A DNA stretch of 64,000 nt, from positions 124,001-188,000 of the forward strand of contig JADKAV010000001.1 in the NCBI GenBank assembly GCA_016719135.1. The letters run 5' to 3'. The notes beneath the pieces are model-generated. The model saw only the letters and a list, made by a program, of their open reading frames with translations. It had not been told where the DNA came from and searched no databases. This DNA comes from Micrococcales bacterium (GTDB taxonomy: Bacteria > Actinomycetota > Actinomycetes > S36-B12 > UBA10799). This document shows positions 38,678 through 47,788 of this stretch, piece after piece. Both the position numbers and the translations under genes were made by a program. The stretch's first letter is position 1. Every line of letters starts with the position of its first letter.

Positions 38678-40054
38678 CTAGTCGACTTGGTGCAGCCGGC
38701 GTGCTGCCTCGGCGATCGAACCACTCAAGGACGGGTACACGGTGAACGTCGTCGCCAGGTCGTCCACATTCAGGCCGAGTTCGACCGCCAGCGCCAGCGG
38801 ATAGATCAGTTCGCTCGCACTGGGAGCCACCACCACGGCTCCGACCACGGTTCCCGACACCCGGCAGAAGATCTTGACGAAACCGTCCTCCAGCCCTTGC
38901 ATCTTCGCCCGCGCGTTGGTGGCCAGCGGAAGTTTGATGCCATGGGCCCGCGCGACCCCCGAGTCGACATCCTCCTGGGTCACCCCGACACTGGCTATCT
39001 GCGGATCGGTGAAGACGTTACTGCTGACCACTTTGAGGTTCAGTGGCGAGACCGCTTCGCCGAGCGCGTGCCACATCGCGATCCGCCCCTGCATGGCAGC
39101 CACGTTGGCCAAGGGCATCACACCTGTACAGTCCCCGGCCGCGTAGATGCCATTCACGTTGGTCCGGGAGACCCGGTCGACCTTCACGTAGCCTGCCTCG
39201 TCGAGTTCGACGCCCGCGTCGGCACAGCCCAGGTCACTGGTGTTCGGGACCGCTCCCACCGCCATCAGACAGTGACTGCCGAACAGTTGGCTGCCGTCCT
39301 GCAGCGTCACGATCACCCCTTCGTCGGTGCGCTCCACCGCGTGCGCCCTGGTCTGCGGCGCCAGTTCCATTCCCCGCTGCTGGAGCACCACTTCCAGGAC
39401 CTCCGCCGCGTCGTGATCCTGTGTGGGAAGCACCCGCTCCCGTGAGGACACCAGGACCACTTCGCTGCCCAGAGCCGTATACGCGCCCGCGAACTCCGCG
39501 CCGGTGACTCCGGATCCCACCACGATCAATCGTTCGGGCAGAGCGTCGAGGGTGTAGAGCTGCTGCCACGTGAGGATGCGCTCGCCGTCCGGCACCGCGC
39601 TGGGCAGTTCCCGCGGACGTGCCCCGGTTGCCAACAGGATCACGTCGGCCATCAGCCGCTTGTCTGCGACCGCGACCTGCGCAGGACCGACCAGACGGCC
39701 ATGCCCCTCGACGATCTCGACACCGGCCTCCCGCAAGCGCCGGGCGATGTCCTCGCTCTGCGCCTGCGCGAGGTCGAGCACGCGCTGGTTGAGCAGACCG
39801 AAGTCGACACTCACGGTTCCCGGGCCCGGTACTTGGCCGGCCACCCGCACGCCGAGTTCCCCGGACACGTTTGCCCGGCCCACCCGCTCGGACGTGGCGA
39901 TCAAGGTCTTGCTGGGAACGCAGTCGGTCAGAACCGCGGCACCGCCGATACCCCCGGACTCCACCACAGTGACCCGGGCTCCGAACTGTGCGGCCACCAG
40001 CGCGGCCTCGTAGCCGCCGGGACCGCCACCGATGACGACGATCGACTTGGGCAT
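38678..40054 (-). CDS. lpdA: LpdA-like NAD(P)H flavoprotein dehydrogenase
   Basis: A 458-residue two-dinucleotide-binding flavoprotein. VVIGGGPGGYEAALVAAQFG binds FAD, VVGSGVTGAEFAGAY binds NAD(P)H, and the dimer domain ends GSIAEAARRLHQVD. At the dithiol position it reads GGAAVLTDCVPSKT, so only one of the two redox cysteines of lipoamide dehydrogenase is present. That matches mycobacterial LpdA (Rv3303c), a quinone reductase rather than a lipoamide dehydrogenase. ATG 40054 begins the FAD fold. The gene follows ku by seven bases. Confidence 0.88.
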   Translation of the reverse strand: MPKSIVVIGGGPGGYEAALVAAQFGARVTVVESGGIGGAAVLTDCVPSKTLIATSERVGRANVSGELGVRVAGQVPGPGTVSVDFGLLNQRVLDLAQAQSEDIARRLREAGVEIVEGHGRLVGPAQVAVADKRLMADVILLATGARPRELPSAVPDGERILTWQQLYTLDALPERLIVVGSGVTGAEFAGAYTALGSEVVLVSSRERVLPTQDHDAAEVLEVVLQQRGMELAPQTRAHAVERTDEGVIVTLQDGSQLFGSHCLMAVGAVPNTSDLGCADAGVELDEAGYVKVDRVSRTNVNGIYAAGDCTGVMPLANVAAMQGRIAMWHALGEAVSPLNLKVVSSNVFTDPQIASVGVTQEDVDSGVARAHGIKLPLATNARAKMQGLEDGFVKIFCRVSGTVVGAVVVAPSASELIYPLALAVELGLNVDDLATTFTVYPSLSGSIAEAARRLHQVD

Positions 40055-40061
40055 CAGCGAT

Positions 40062-41072
40062 TCACGCGGTCTTCCGGGTGCGCTTGGCGGCTGTCGTTTT
40101 CTTCGCGGGCGCCTTCTTCGCAGTTTTCTTCGCGGGGGTCTTCTTGGCAGTCGTCTTCTTGGCGGGTGTCTTCGCCGCAGCCTTCTTGGCCGGCGCTTTG
40201 GCCGCTGTCTTCTTCGCCGGTGTCTTCTGCGTGGCCGTCTTCTTCGCCGGTGTCTTCTTCGCCGAGGACTTACGTGGCTTCGGAGCCGCCGATTGATCAC
40301 CGCCGGCACGCGCGAGGGACTCCCGCAGTGCGGTCAGCAGATCGACTACCTCACCGCCCTCGGACGTGGGTTGATCAGCCACGACGACACCCTCCCCGCC
40401 GTGGACCTTCGTGTCGATCAGCGCGAGCAACTGTTCGCGGTAGTTGTCGTGGTACTGGTCTGGATCGAAATCCCCCGCGAGCGACTCCACCAGTGACGCC
40501 GCCATCGTCAGTTCCTGAGCGCGGATGTCGACGTCCTGATCGAGGATGTCGAAGTGGGGTTCCCTGACCTCATCGGGCCAAAGCATGGTCTGCAGCATGA
40601 GCACGTTCTCCCGGACGCGCAGCACTCCGAGCTGCTGCTTCTGCCGCAGGCTCACCTTGACGATGGCTGTCAGATCGGTGTCCTCGAGCGTCTCACGCAG
40701 CAGGACATAAGGCTTCAGCGAACGCTCGTCCGGCTCGAGCAGGTAGGACTTGTCGAAGCGCACCGGATCGACCTGGGCGCTGGGCACGAACTCGACGACG
40801 TCAATCTCCTTCGACGAGGTGACCGGCAGGCTGGCGAAGTCCTCCTCGTCCAGGACGATAACCGGTCCGTTGGGGACCTGATATGCCTTGGCGATGTCAG
40901 ACAGTTCCAAGACGTTGCCGCACTCCCGGCACACACGGTTGTATTTGACGCGGCCGTTGTCGACGGCGTGAACCTGATGGAAGCGGACGTCGTGGTCCTC
41001 GGTGGCCGTATAGGCCTTGACGGGCACAGAGACCAACCCGAAGGAGATCGAGCCCTTCCAAATCGCGCGCAC
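40062..41072 (-). CDS. ku: Ku DNA end-binding protein
   Basis: Bacterial Ku, 336 residues, which binds double-strand breaks and recruits LigD. The core (about 1-260) shows IWKGSISFGLVSVPVKAYTA, RVCRECGNVLELSDIAKAYQ, and HDNYREQLLALIDTKVHGGE. The C-terminus from about 275 is a long Ala/Lys/Pro/Thr repeat (AKKTPAKKT), like the extended tails of mycobacterial Ku, which bind DNA. GTG 41072 starts the conserved core, and the frame open to 42158 is antisense of the neighbour. It is divergent from the LigD polymerase gene 100 bases away. Confidence 0.94.
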   Translation of the reverse strand: MRAIWKGSISFGLVSVPVKAYTATEDHDVRFHQVHAVDNGRVKYNRVCRECGNVLELSDIAKAYQVPNGPVIVLDEEDFASLPVTSSKEIDVVEFVPSAQVDPVRFDKSYLLEPDERSLKPYVLLRETLEDTDLTAIVKVSLRQKQQLGVLRVRENVLMLQTMLWPDEVREPHFDILDQDVDIRAQELTMAASLVESLAGDFDPDQYHDNYREQLLALIDTKVHGGEGVVVADQPTSEGGEVVDLLTALRESLARAGGDQSAAPKPRKSSAKKTPAKKTATQKTPAKKTAAKAPAKKAAAKTPAKKTTAKKTPAKKTAKKAPAKKTTAAKRTRKTA

Positions 41073-41171
41073 GTCCCTATCCTGCTCTGTGTTGGGGGTT
41101 TCATGCCAGTATGACGAACTGCTAACACTGCAGGGCAGGCATTCGAGCGGGGTCGAAACTAGGGTCGAACC

Positions 41172-42002
41172 ATGTCCGCCATCGTCGCCCAAGTGGAAGG
41201 TCGACAGGTCCGTTTGACCAGTCTGACCCGGGTGATGTATCCGAGCATGCGGATCACGAAGAGCCAGGTCATCGACTACTACGCGACTGTCGGGCCGTCG
41301 ATCATCGGGCAGACCTTCGGCAGACCGGTGACCCGCATCCGTTTTCCGCATGGAGTAGGCGGCCAATCGTTCTTCGAGAAGAACGCCCCCGACGGCATCC
41401 CGGAGTGGATCCCTCAGGTCATCATCAACTCCATCCGGTACCCGGTGTTCAACGAAGTCGCCGCGGTCGTCTGGTCGGCGCAGAACAACGCCCTGGAATT
41501 GCACACGCCGCAGTGGCGCGAGCACGGCAGCGTGGACAGACTGGTGGTCGACCTGGACCCTGGTCCTGGTTCTGGACTGATGCAGTGCTGTGAGGTCGCG
41601 CTGCTGGTGGCTGACTACCTCGCCGCCGACGGCCTCACCGGCTCGGCGGTCACAAGCGGTTCGAAAGGAATGCAACTGTACGTGCCGTTCCCGGAAGCTA
41701 TGCATGCGCAGGCCGTGATGAACTACGCACGATCGATGGCCGGGGACCTCGCCGCGAAACACCCGGATCGGGTCGTGGCAACCATGACGAAGTCCAAGCG
41801 GGAGAAGCGCGTCTTCATCGATTGGAGTCAGAACAATCCGGCAAAGACAACCATCACGCCCTACTCCCTGCGCGGCAAAGACCTGCCGTACGCGGCGACC
41901 CCGGTCACCTGGGACGAGGTCCGCTCCGGGTTGACCGAACAGTTCCTTTTCACCGAGACCATGGCACGAATTCAGGAGTTCGGGGACCTGCTGGCGCAGT
42001 GA
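41172..42002 (+). CDS. LigD-type polymerase domain protein (PolDom)
   Basis: A 276-residue primase-polymerase of the archaeo-eukaryotic family, as in the LigD polymerase domain. Metal aspartates are D127 and D129 in VVDLDPG, with a third near 217 in FIDWSQNN; His111 lies in ELHTPQW; and SGSKG (162-166) is the triphosphate-binding motif. It should fill in or add nucleotides at breaks bridged by Ku. It has no ligase or nuclease domain, so it is a stand-alone module; such separate genes are known in actinobacteria. ATG 41172 is preceded by GGGTCGAACC, without a strong ribosome site. Confidence 0.92.
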   Translation: MSAIVAQVEGRQVRLTSLTRVMYPSMRITKSQVIDYYATVGPSIIGQTFGRPVTRIRFPHGVGGQSFFEKNAPDGIPEWIPQVIINSIRYPVFNEVAAVVWSAQNNALELHTPQWREHGSVDRLVVDLDPGPGSGLMQCCEVALLVADYLAADGLTGSAVTSGSKGMQLYVPFPEAMHAQAVMNYARSMAGDLAAKHPDRVVATMTKSKREKRVFIDWSQNNPAKTTITPYSLRGKDLPYAATPVTWDEVRSGLTEQFLFTETMARIQEFGDLLAQ

Positions 42003-42012
42003 ACGCCGGCGA

Positions 42013-42975
42013 CTAGGGCCTCGAAGCCCTCGGCTTGAGTTTCGTGGTCGGCATCGGCGGGGCGGGCAACCGCGCGTTGTCATCTCCGTGGACATCCCCG
42101 AACCTGCTGTCACCGGACTGCCATTGATCGCGCGCAGCGACGATCTCCTCGTGGTCACGACCCACGAAGTTCCACCACATCAGCAACTCCTCCGCCAGGG
42201 GCTCACCGCCGAGGACCATCAGCCGGACACCAGCCTCTGAACGCAGCTCAACCTGCGAGTTGCCCCAGCCCAAATACTGCAGATTCCCGTGCGGCACCGT
42301 CGACCCGTTCACTGTGACGGGTGCATCGAGAGCCAGCACGGCGTACTCGAAGTCACGCTCCACCGGTAGCTGCACGCGGCTGCTCGAATCCAGGCGCACC
42401 TCAGCACTGAACAGTGGCGAGAACGTTGTGGCCGAAGAGACAGCGCCGGCCAGTTCGCCGGTCATCACGATGGCGGTGAAACCGTGGTCGCTCACGACGG
42501 GGAGGCTTGCGTGGTGTTCGAAGGACGGAGCCTGATCGCGGTGCTCATCGGTCAGGGCCACCCACAGCTGTACCCCGTGCAACGGCACCTGCTCGTCACC
42601 CACCGAGTACTCGGAATGCGCGATGCCCCGACCGGCAGTCATCACGTTGAGCTCACCCGGCCGGATGCGTTGATGCGAGCCCAGACTGTCACGGTGCTCC
42701 ACATCGCCCGAGATGAGCCACGACACCGTCTGCAGGCCGATGTGCGGATGCGGCGGCACCGCCATCGTCTGGCGGTTCGGGCCGTAGTGGTCCACAAAAC
42801 ACCACGCCCCGATCGTGCGGATCTGTTTGTGCGGCAAGGTCCGTCGAACCGTCATGGCGCGGGGCCCACCCAACGGCACCTCGCGCGGTTCCAGCAGTGT
42901 CGGCAACGGCGAGGCAGATTGCGTCGATTTCCCGCCGCACGTGCGCTCTTCGGGCCTACGTTCGAGATTGCTCAT
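42013..42975 (-). CDS. Pirin-family protein
   Basis: A 320-residue bicupin. The first cupin has PHPHIGLQTVSWLISGDVEH with the pirin metal histidines and AGRGIAHSEY; the second is less conserved (MVLGGEPLAEELLMWWNF). Bacterial pirins may act as quercetinases or redox sensors; the role here is unknown. The start may be further in: the first 24 residues are polar and weakly conserved, and ATG/GTG choices exist. It is convergent with the PolDom gene, ending 11 bases away. Confidence 0.9.
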   Translation of the reverse strand: MSNLERRPEERTCGGKSTQSASPLPTLLEPREVPLGGPRAMTVRRTLPHKQIRTIGAWCFVDHYGPNRQTMAVPPHPHIGLQTVSWLISGDVEHRDSLGSHQRIRPGELNVMTAGRGIAHSEYSVGDEQVPLHGVQLWVALTDEHRDQAPSFEHHASLPVVSDHGFTAIVMTGELAGAVSSATTFSPLFSAEVRLDSSSRVQLPVERDFEYAVLALDAPVTVNGSTVPHGNLQYLGWGNSQVELRSEAGVRLMVLGGEPLAEELLMWWNFVGRDHEEIVAARDQWQSGDSRFGDVHGDDNARLPAPPMPTTKLKPRASRP

Positions 42976-43049
42976 ATCTGCGACTCAACCACTGGATCGT
43001 CGATCTGTCCCCTCATTGCCTTGGGTTCCACGCACGCTAGTCTTCCTTC

Positions 43050-43502
43050 GTGGCTTTGTATGCGGCATATGCGTCGAGTCTGGATCCGGAGCGCATGCTG
43101 GAGATCGCGCCCCACTCCCCCGCAGCTGGCGTCGGATGGCTTGACGGGTGGCGTCTCACCTTCGGCGGCGCCGAGATCGGCTGGGAGGGGGCTCTGGCCA
43201 CGGTCGTCGAGGACCCGGGACACCAGGTCTTCGTCATGCTCTATGACGTCACTGCCATGGACGAGCATCTGCTGGACAGATGGGAAGGCAAGGAACTCGA
43301 CATCTACTCGAAGATTCGGGTCCGTGTGCAGACTCTCGAAGGTGAAGTGCTGGCCTGGCTGTACGCGCTGAACGACTACGAGGGGGGCCTGCCTTCCGCG
43401 CGCTACCTCGGGATCATCTCTGATGCCGCCGAAAAGGCGGGCGCCCCCGAGGACTATGTGCGCGAGTTGCGCAACCGGCCATGCTCATCGATCGGACCCT
43501 GA
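43050..43502 (+). CDS. Gamma-glutamylcyclotransferase-like protein
   Basis: A 150-residue protein of the GGCT/AIG2 fold. YAAYASSLDPERM matches the substrate-binding YGS-type loop, the acidic VTAMDEHLLDRWEGKEL holds the likely catalytic Glu, and AWLYALNDYEGGLPS closes the pocket. The loop has Ala-Ser rather than the classic Tyr-Gly-Ser, so the reaction is uncertain. It starts at GTG 43050, divergent from the pirin gene. Confidence 0.75.
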   Translation: MALYAAYASSLDPERMLEIAPHSPAAGVGWLDGWRLTFGGAEIGWEGALATVVEDPGHQVFVMLYDVTAMDEHLLDRWEGKELDIYSKIRVRVQTLEGEVLAWLYALNDYEGGLPSARYLGIISDAAEKAGAPEDYVRELRNRPCSSIGP

Positions 43503-43582
43503 CCGCACGTTCTTTCCCGGGAGTTGGGCTGCGCATTGAGTCCGATCGGAAGGTCGGTTTGGCGTGTGAGCAAGCACAGATA

Positions 43583-43987
43583 AAGATGTCGTAGCCCCGC
43601 TTTATGGTGTGAATCAGTGATCGGGGAAATGTGATAGGTCCCGTTTACGGTACGAATCAGTAGCTCGGGAGTAGATGTCACACCCTGGGTTCATGGTTCG
43701 AAACAGGTAGATCAGGGAAGATGTCGCAGGTCCGGTTTATGGTTCGAAATAGGTGGTTCGGGGAGGATGTCGGACCCTGGGTTTATGGTTCGAACAGGTA
43801 GTCCGGGGAAGATGTCGCACCCTGGGTTTATGGTTCGAAACAGGTAGATCAGGGAAGATGTCACACCCTGGGTTTACGGTTCGAAACAGGTAGTCCAGGG
43901 AAGATGTCGGACCCTGGGTTTACGGTTCGAAACAGGTAGATCAGGGAAGATGTCGGACCCTGGGTTTATGGTTCGAAACAGGTAGTT
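43583..43987. repeat. 46-bp tandem repeat array, nine units
   Basis: Nine head-to-tail units. GATGTC-like words fall at 43585, 43628, 43674, 43720, 43766, 43811, 43857, 43903 and 43949, steps of 43, 46, 46, 46, 45, 46, 46, 46. Each later unit also contains CCCTGGGTTTA, GGTTCGAAACAGGTAG and TCAGGG or TCCAGGG. The first two units are the most diverged and the last four almost identical, so the array seems to have grown at its right end. There are no unique spacers, so it is a minisatellite, not a CRISPR. It lies 98 bases upstream of a DUF222-HNH gene. Confidence 0.92.
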
Positions 43988-44084
43988 GGTAGTTGGTTGT
44001 CGTCAGCTCGTGGAGCGACGTCGCGGTGGGGCACCGGCCCTCCGATACGACATTCAAGGTTCTTGTGTCGATCGGGGGTGTCCT

Positions 44085-45220
44085 ATGGCCGTTACTGCTA
44101 CTGCTGCGTCTTCTTCGTTTTTCGATGTGTCGCGGGCGGCGCACCGCCGGGCCCGGATCCGCGCCTCCCTACCCACGGTCGTCCCGGCCGGGTTCGACCA
44201 GATCAACGACGATATCGATGCGCTGCCCGACCCCGAGCTGCTGTGTGCGGAGGAACGCGCCGCCGCGATGGCACACACCGCACGGTTGCGGAACCGCATC
44301 GAGGCGTATCTGACCGGTCTGGCCGGTGCCGCCGATACTGCCGGGGATTCCCGCCGGTCGTGAAGGATGCCTGGGCTGCCGGGAGTATTTCGGGGTTGCA
44401 TGTGTATCAGATCCTGGCCCACGCCCCCGCGATCGATGACTTCACCAGCAAACAAGCCGCGATCGTCGGCCTGGCCAAGTTGACCGACGCCTCGGAGGTG
44501 CGCCGGGTACTGCAGGTCGCCGCTGAGGCCGACAACCCCACCCACCTGGATTTGAGCCTGGATCAGCAACGCGCCAAACGGTCCCTGCGCCTGTCCGCCC
44601 GGGCGAATGGGATGTGGGCGATCACCGGAATGCTCGACGAGGTCGACGGGGCGATCCTGGCCGAAACCCTGGCATCGTTCACCCGCCCCCCGGACACCCA
44701 CGACACCACCACCCCGGCCCAGCGCCGCGCTGATGCCCTGACCGACATGTCCAAGGCCGCGGCGGCCAACACCCACCCCGGCGGGGTGTCCGCGGTGTCC
44801 ATCCTCGTGGACCTGGAGAACCTGCCCACCAGTGACAACGCGACCCTGGTCGACGGCACCCCCCTCGGTGCCGGATCGTTCGACCTGTTGTCGTGCGCGG
44901 CGGTGTGCACGGTGATCTTCGGGATCAAACGCACAGGCACCTTCATCCCCCTCGCCCTCGGACGAAAACGGCGCCGGGCATCCGCGGCCCAATGGGCCGC
45001 GCTGATCGCCCGCGACCGCGGCTGCATCCGCTGCGGACGGTCCCCGCGGCACTGCCACGCCCACCACATCATCCACTGGAAAGACGGCGGCAGAACCGAC
45101 CTGTCAAACCTCGCCCTTCTCTGCTCAAGATGTCACAACGACCTACACCACGGCCGGTACACCATCACCATGGACACCCACACCATCCCCGTGATCACCC
45201 ACACCAGAGGACCCCCCTGA
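44085..45220 (+). pseudogene. DUF222-HNH endonuclease gene, one frameshift
   Basis: About 378 residues if repaired. Part one from ATG 44085 (MAVTATAASSSFFDVSRAAH) contains the DUF222 N-terminus and ends at GAADTAGD. One missing base near 44349, in a short T run, shifts the frame; PPVVKDAWAAGSISGLHVYQ then continues through RRADALTDMSKAAAANTHPG to the HNH core IRCGRSPRHCHAHHIIHWKD and LLCSRCHNDLH. The cysteines and histidines of the zinc-HNH site are intact. It follows the 46-bp array directly and is only distantly similar to the HNH gene at 19054. Confidence 0.87.
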
Positions 45221-45377
45221 AACAACGGGGCACAGACCCCGCAGGATCACTCTGAGCAACCCGTCGCGGTGCGGCACCCCAAGCAGGTGAAGGGTCACGC
45301 CGCGATCCGAGCGTGGCCGCGTCCTCGCGACGCTCGTTCACAGCCATCTACTCGGCGGAGCCTCTAGTCTGGAACCC

Positions 45378-46169
45378 GTGACGACACCAGAAGAACTAGC
45401 GCAGCAGGCAGCCGACGCGATTGCGCAACGAACAGGCAACCCCACCCATGATGTCGCTGTCGTCTTGGGCAGCGGCTGGTCCGGGGCTGCAGACGCATTC
45501 CCGGTGACCGCTGAGGTTCCATACGCCGAACTACCCGGCTTCAGCGCCTCGGCGGTTGCAGGGCACTCCGGGGCGCTACGCAGTGTGCGAGTCGGCACCA
45601 AGAATGTCATGTTCTTCTCCGGTCGCACGCACTTCTATGAGGGTCGGGGTGTGGCTGCTGTCGTGCACAGCGTTCGCACGGCCGCTGCCGCTGGCTGCTC
45701 GGTACTCGTGCTGACGAACGGCTGCGGAGGGTTGAATCCCGAGTGGGCCCCGGGGACTCCCGTGTTGATCGCTGACCACCTGAACCTCACGGCGAACACG
45801 CCGTTGGTCGGCGCGAACTTCGTGGACCTCACGGAGGTTTACTCGCGGCGTCTTCGGGACCTGGCGCGCAGTATCGATCCAACCCTTGACGAAGGGGTGT
45901 ACGCACAGTTCATAGGGCCGCAGTACGAGACGCCTGCCGAAGTCCGCATGGCCGGCATTCTCGGGGCAGACCTAGTGGGTATGTCCACGGTGTTGGAGGC
46001 TATCGCCGCGAAGGCCGCCGGCCTGGAGGTCCTCGGAATGTCCCTGGTGACCAATGCCGCGGCGGGTATGACTGGGGAGGCCCTGCACCATGCAGAGGTA
46101 CTGCAAGCAGGAAAGGACGCCGGCGAACGGATCGCCGGGCTCCTCACCGCGATTTTGGAGAAGCTATGA
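45378..46169 (+). CDS. deoD: Purine-nucleoside phosphorylase
   Basis: A 263-residue trimeric-type phosphorylase that splits purine (deoxy)nucleosides to base and (deoxy)ribose 1-phosphate. VVLGSGWSGAAD and GHSGALRSVRVG bind phosphate, SGRTHFYEGRG and NGCGGLNPEWAPG shape the site, GPQYETPAEVRM holds the base-side glutamate, and SLVTNAAAGM the base-binding Asn. GTG 45378 starts a five-gene unit: each of the first three junctions overlaps by four bases. The sugar phosphate passes to the mutase and then DeoC. Confidence 0.94.
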   Translation: MTTPEELAQQAADAIAQRTGNPTHDVAVVLGSGWSGAADAFPVTAEVPYAELPGFSASAVAGHSGALRSVRVGTKNVMFFSGRTHFYEGRGVAAVVHSVRTAAAAGCSVLVLTNGCGGLNPEWAPGTPVLIADHLNLTANTPLVGANFVDLTEVYSRRLRDLARSIDPTLDEGVYAQFIGPQYETPAEVRMAGILGADLVGMSTVLEAIAAKAAGLEVLGMSLVTNAAAGMTGEALHHAEVLQAGKDAGERIAGLLTAILEKL

Positions 46170-47788
46170 ACGAGATCTTGACCCAGGCCCAGGCCTGGTT
46201 GGATGAGGACCCCGACCCGCAAACACGGGCCGAGTTGCAGGGGTGGCTGGATGCCGACGATCGCGACCGGCTCAGCGCTGCCTTCGCTGGCCCATTGACG
46301 TTCGGCACGGCGGGTCTACGCGGTCCGCTCGGACCTGGTCCTGCTGCGATGAATCACATCGTGGTCGCCAAAGCGGCCGCCGGGCTGTGCCAATACGTCA
46401 AGGACACCGGGGGCAGCAAGATCGTGATCGGGTACGACGCCCGCCGAAACTCGCAGGCCTTCGCCGAACTGACAGCGGCCATCGCCGCGGCAGGAGGACT
46501 GACCGCGGAGGTACTGCCGCGCAGGCTCCCGACGCCCGTTCTCGCCTATGCCATCAAGGCCAGAGGTGCTGACGCGGGTGTCGTGGTCACGGCCAGCCAC
46601 AATCCGCCGGAGGACAACGGGTACAAGGTCTATCTCGGGGACGGCATGCAGATCGTCTCACCGGCCGACGCCGAGATCTCCGCGCGCATCGCCGCACAAC
46701 CGTCGTACAACCAAATCCCCCAGTCCGATAACTGGGTCACGTTGGACGAGAGCATCGTCGAGCAGTACCTCGACCGGGCCGTGTCGCTGGCTGATCCCGC
46801 GAAGACAGGCGACGCGCGGCTCACCGTCGTCTACTCAGCAATGCACGGTGTCGGTGGGGGCCTCTTCGAGGACGTGTCCCGGCGACTGGGGTTTATCGAC
46901 CTCACACCGGTGGCCGAGCAGTTCGAACCCGATGCAGCGTTCCCCACAGTGGCTTTCCCCAATCCCGAGGAACCCGGAGCGATGGATCTCGCGCTCGGCG
47001 CCGCTCGCGACGTGGGTGCGGACTTGATCATCGCAAACGACCCGGACGCTGACCGCTGTGCCGTCGGCATCCCCACCGCAGACGACTTCCGGATGCTCAG
47101 GGGTGACGAAGTGGGGGTACTTCTGGGATGGTGGACCGCCACCAGGGCACCAGCCAGTGGATCGTTGGTCACGACGATCGTGTCGAGCTCCATGCTGGCG
47201 TCCGTAGCGCACGCCGCTGGGCTCGGATTCAAGCAGACGCTCACCGGCTTCAAATGGATCACCCGACCCGACGACATCATCTACGGCTACGAGGAGGCGC
47301 TGGGGTACTGCGTAGATCCGGTCGCCGTCCGGGACAAGGACGGGATCACCGCTTCGGTCCGTGTTCTCGAGATGGCCGCACATCTGAAGACGCAGGGCCG
47401 CACCCTTGCCGATCAGCTCGACGACCTGGCCCGCGAGCACGGGGTCCACCTGACCGACCAGATCAGTATCCGGGTGTCGGACCTTTCAGACCGAGACCGT
47501 GCACTGGCCGCATTGGCGGCGGACCCGCACGCAGCTGTCGCGGACCTGGACTCGGTCATCGACCTCATGGACAGCAGTGTGACGGGACTGCCGCCGACCG
47601 AGGGGCTGCGGCTGACGCTTCGCAGCGGTGGCCGGGTCGTTGCCCGCCCAAGCGGGACCGAGGCCAAACTCAAGGTCTATCTCGAGGTGGTCGAGCAGAC
47701 TGGTGACCTCTCGGCCGACCGGTCCCGCGCCGACGAACGGATGGTGGCATTGCGAGCGGGTCTGGAACGCTTCCTGGCAACGACGTGA
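46166..47788 (+). CDS. pmmB: Phosphohexose/phosphopentose mutase (PMM/PGM family)
   Basis: A 540-residue alpha-D-phosphohexomutase-superfamily enzyme. The phosphoserine loop is VVTASHNPPEDNGYK, the metal loop IIANDPDADRCAVG, the sugar loop GYEEALGYC and the phosphate loop RPSGTEAKLKVYLE. Between a nucleoside phosphorylase and DeoC it probably converts deoxyribose or ribose 1-phosphate to the 5-phosphate, though mannose or glucose phosphate is possible. ATG 46166 overlaps the phosphorylase stop by four bases. The pairing of deoD and pmmB is known from mycobacteria (recalled). Confidence 0.92.
   Translation: MNEILTQAQAWLDEDPDPQTRAELQGWLDADDRDRLSAAFAGPLTFGTAGLRGPLGPGPAAMNHIVVAKAAAGLCQYVKDTGGSKIVIGYDARRNSQAFAELTAAIAAAGGLTAEVLPRRLPTPVLAYAIKARGADAGVVVTASHNPPEDNGYKVYLGDGMQIVSPADAEISARIAAQPSYNQIPQSDNWVTLDESIVEQYLDRAVSLADPAKTGDARLTVVYSAMHGVGGGLFEDVSRRLGFIDLTPVAEQFEPDAAFPTVAFPNPEEPGAMDLALGAARDVGADLIIANDPDADRCAVGIPTADDFRMLRGDEVGVLLGWWTATRAPASGSLVTTIVSSSMLASVAHAAGLGFKQTLTGFKWITRPDDIIYGYEEALGYCVDPVAVRDKDGITASVRVLEMAAHLKTQGRTLADQLDDLAREHGVHLTDQISIRVSDLSDRDRALAALAADPHAAVADLDSVIDLMDSSVTGLPPTEGLRLTLRSGGRVVARPSGTEAKLKVYLEVVEQTGDLSADRSRADERMVALRAGLERFLATT

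Noticed and set aside
41172..42002. Inactive LigD polymerase
   Set aside because: His111, the aspartates 127 and 129 and the SGSKG motif are all present, so the active site looks intact.
43700..43985. tRNA T-loop-like GGTTCGAAA words in the array
   Set aside because: No acceptor, D or anticodon stems surround them; the words are part of the tandem unit.
43583..43987. Possible CRISPR array
   Set aside because: The entire 46-bp unit is repeated; there are no variable spacers and no cas genes nearby.
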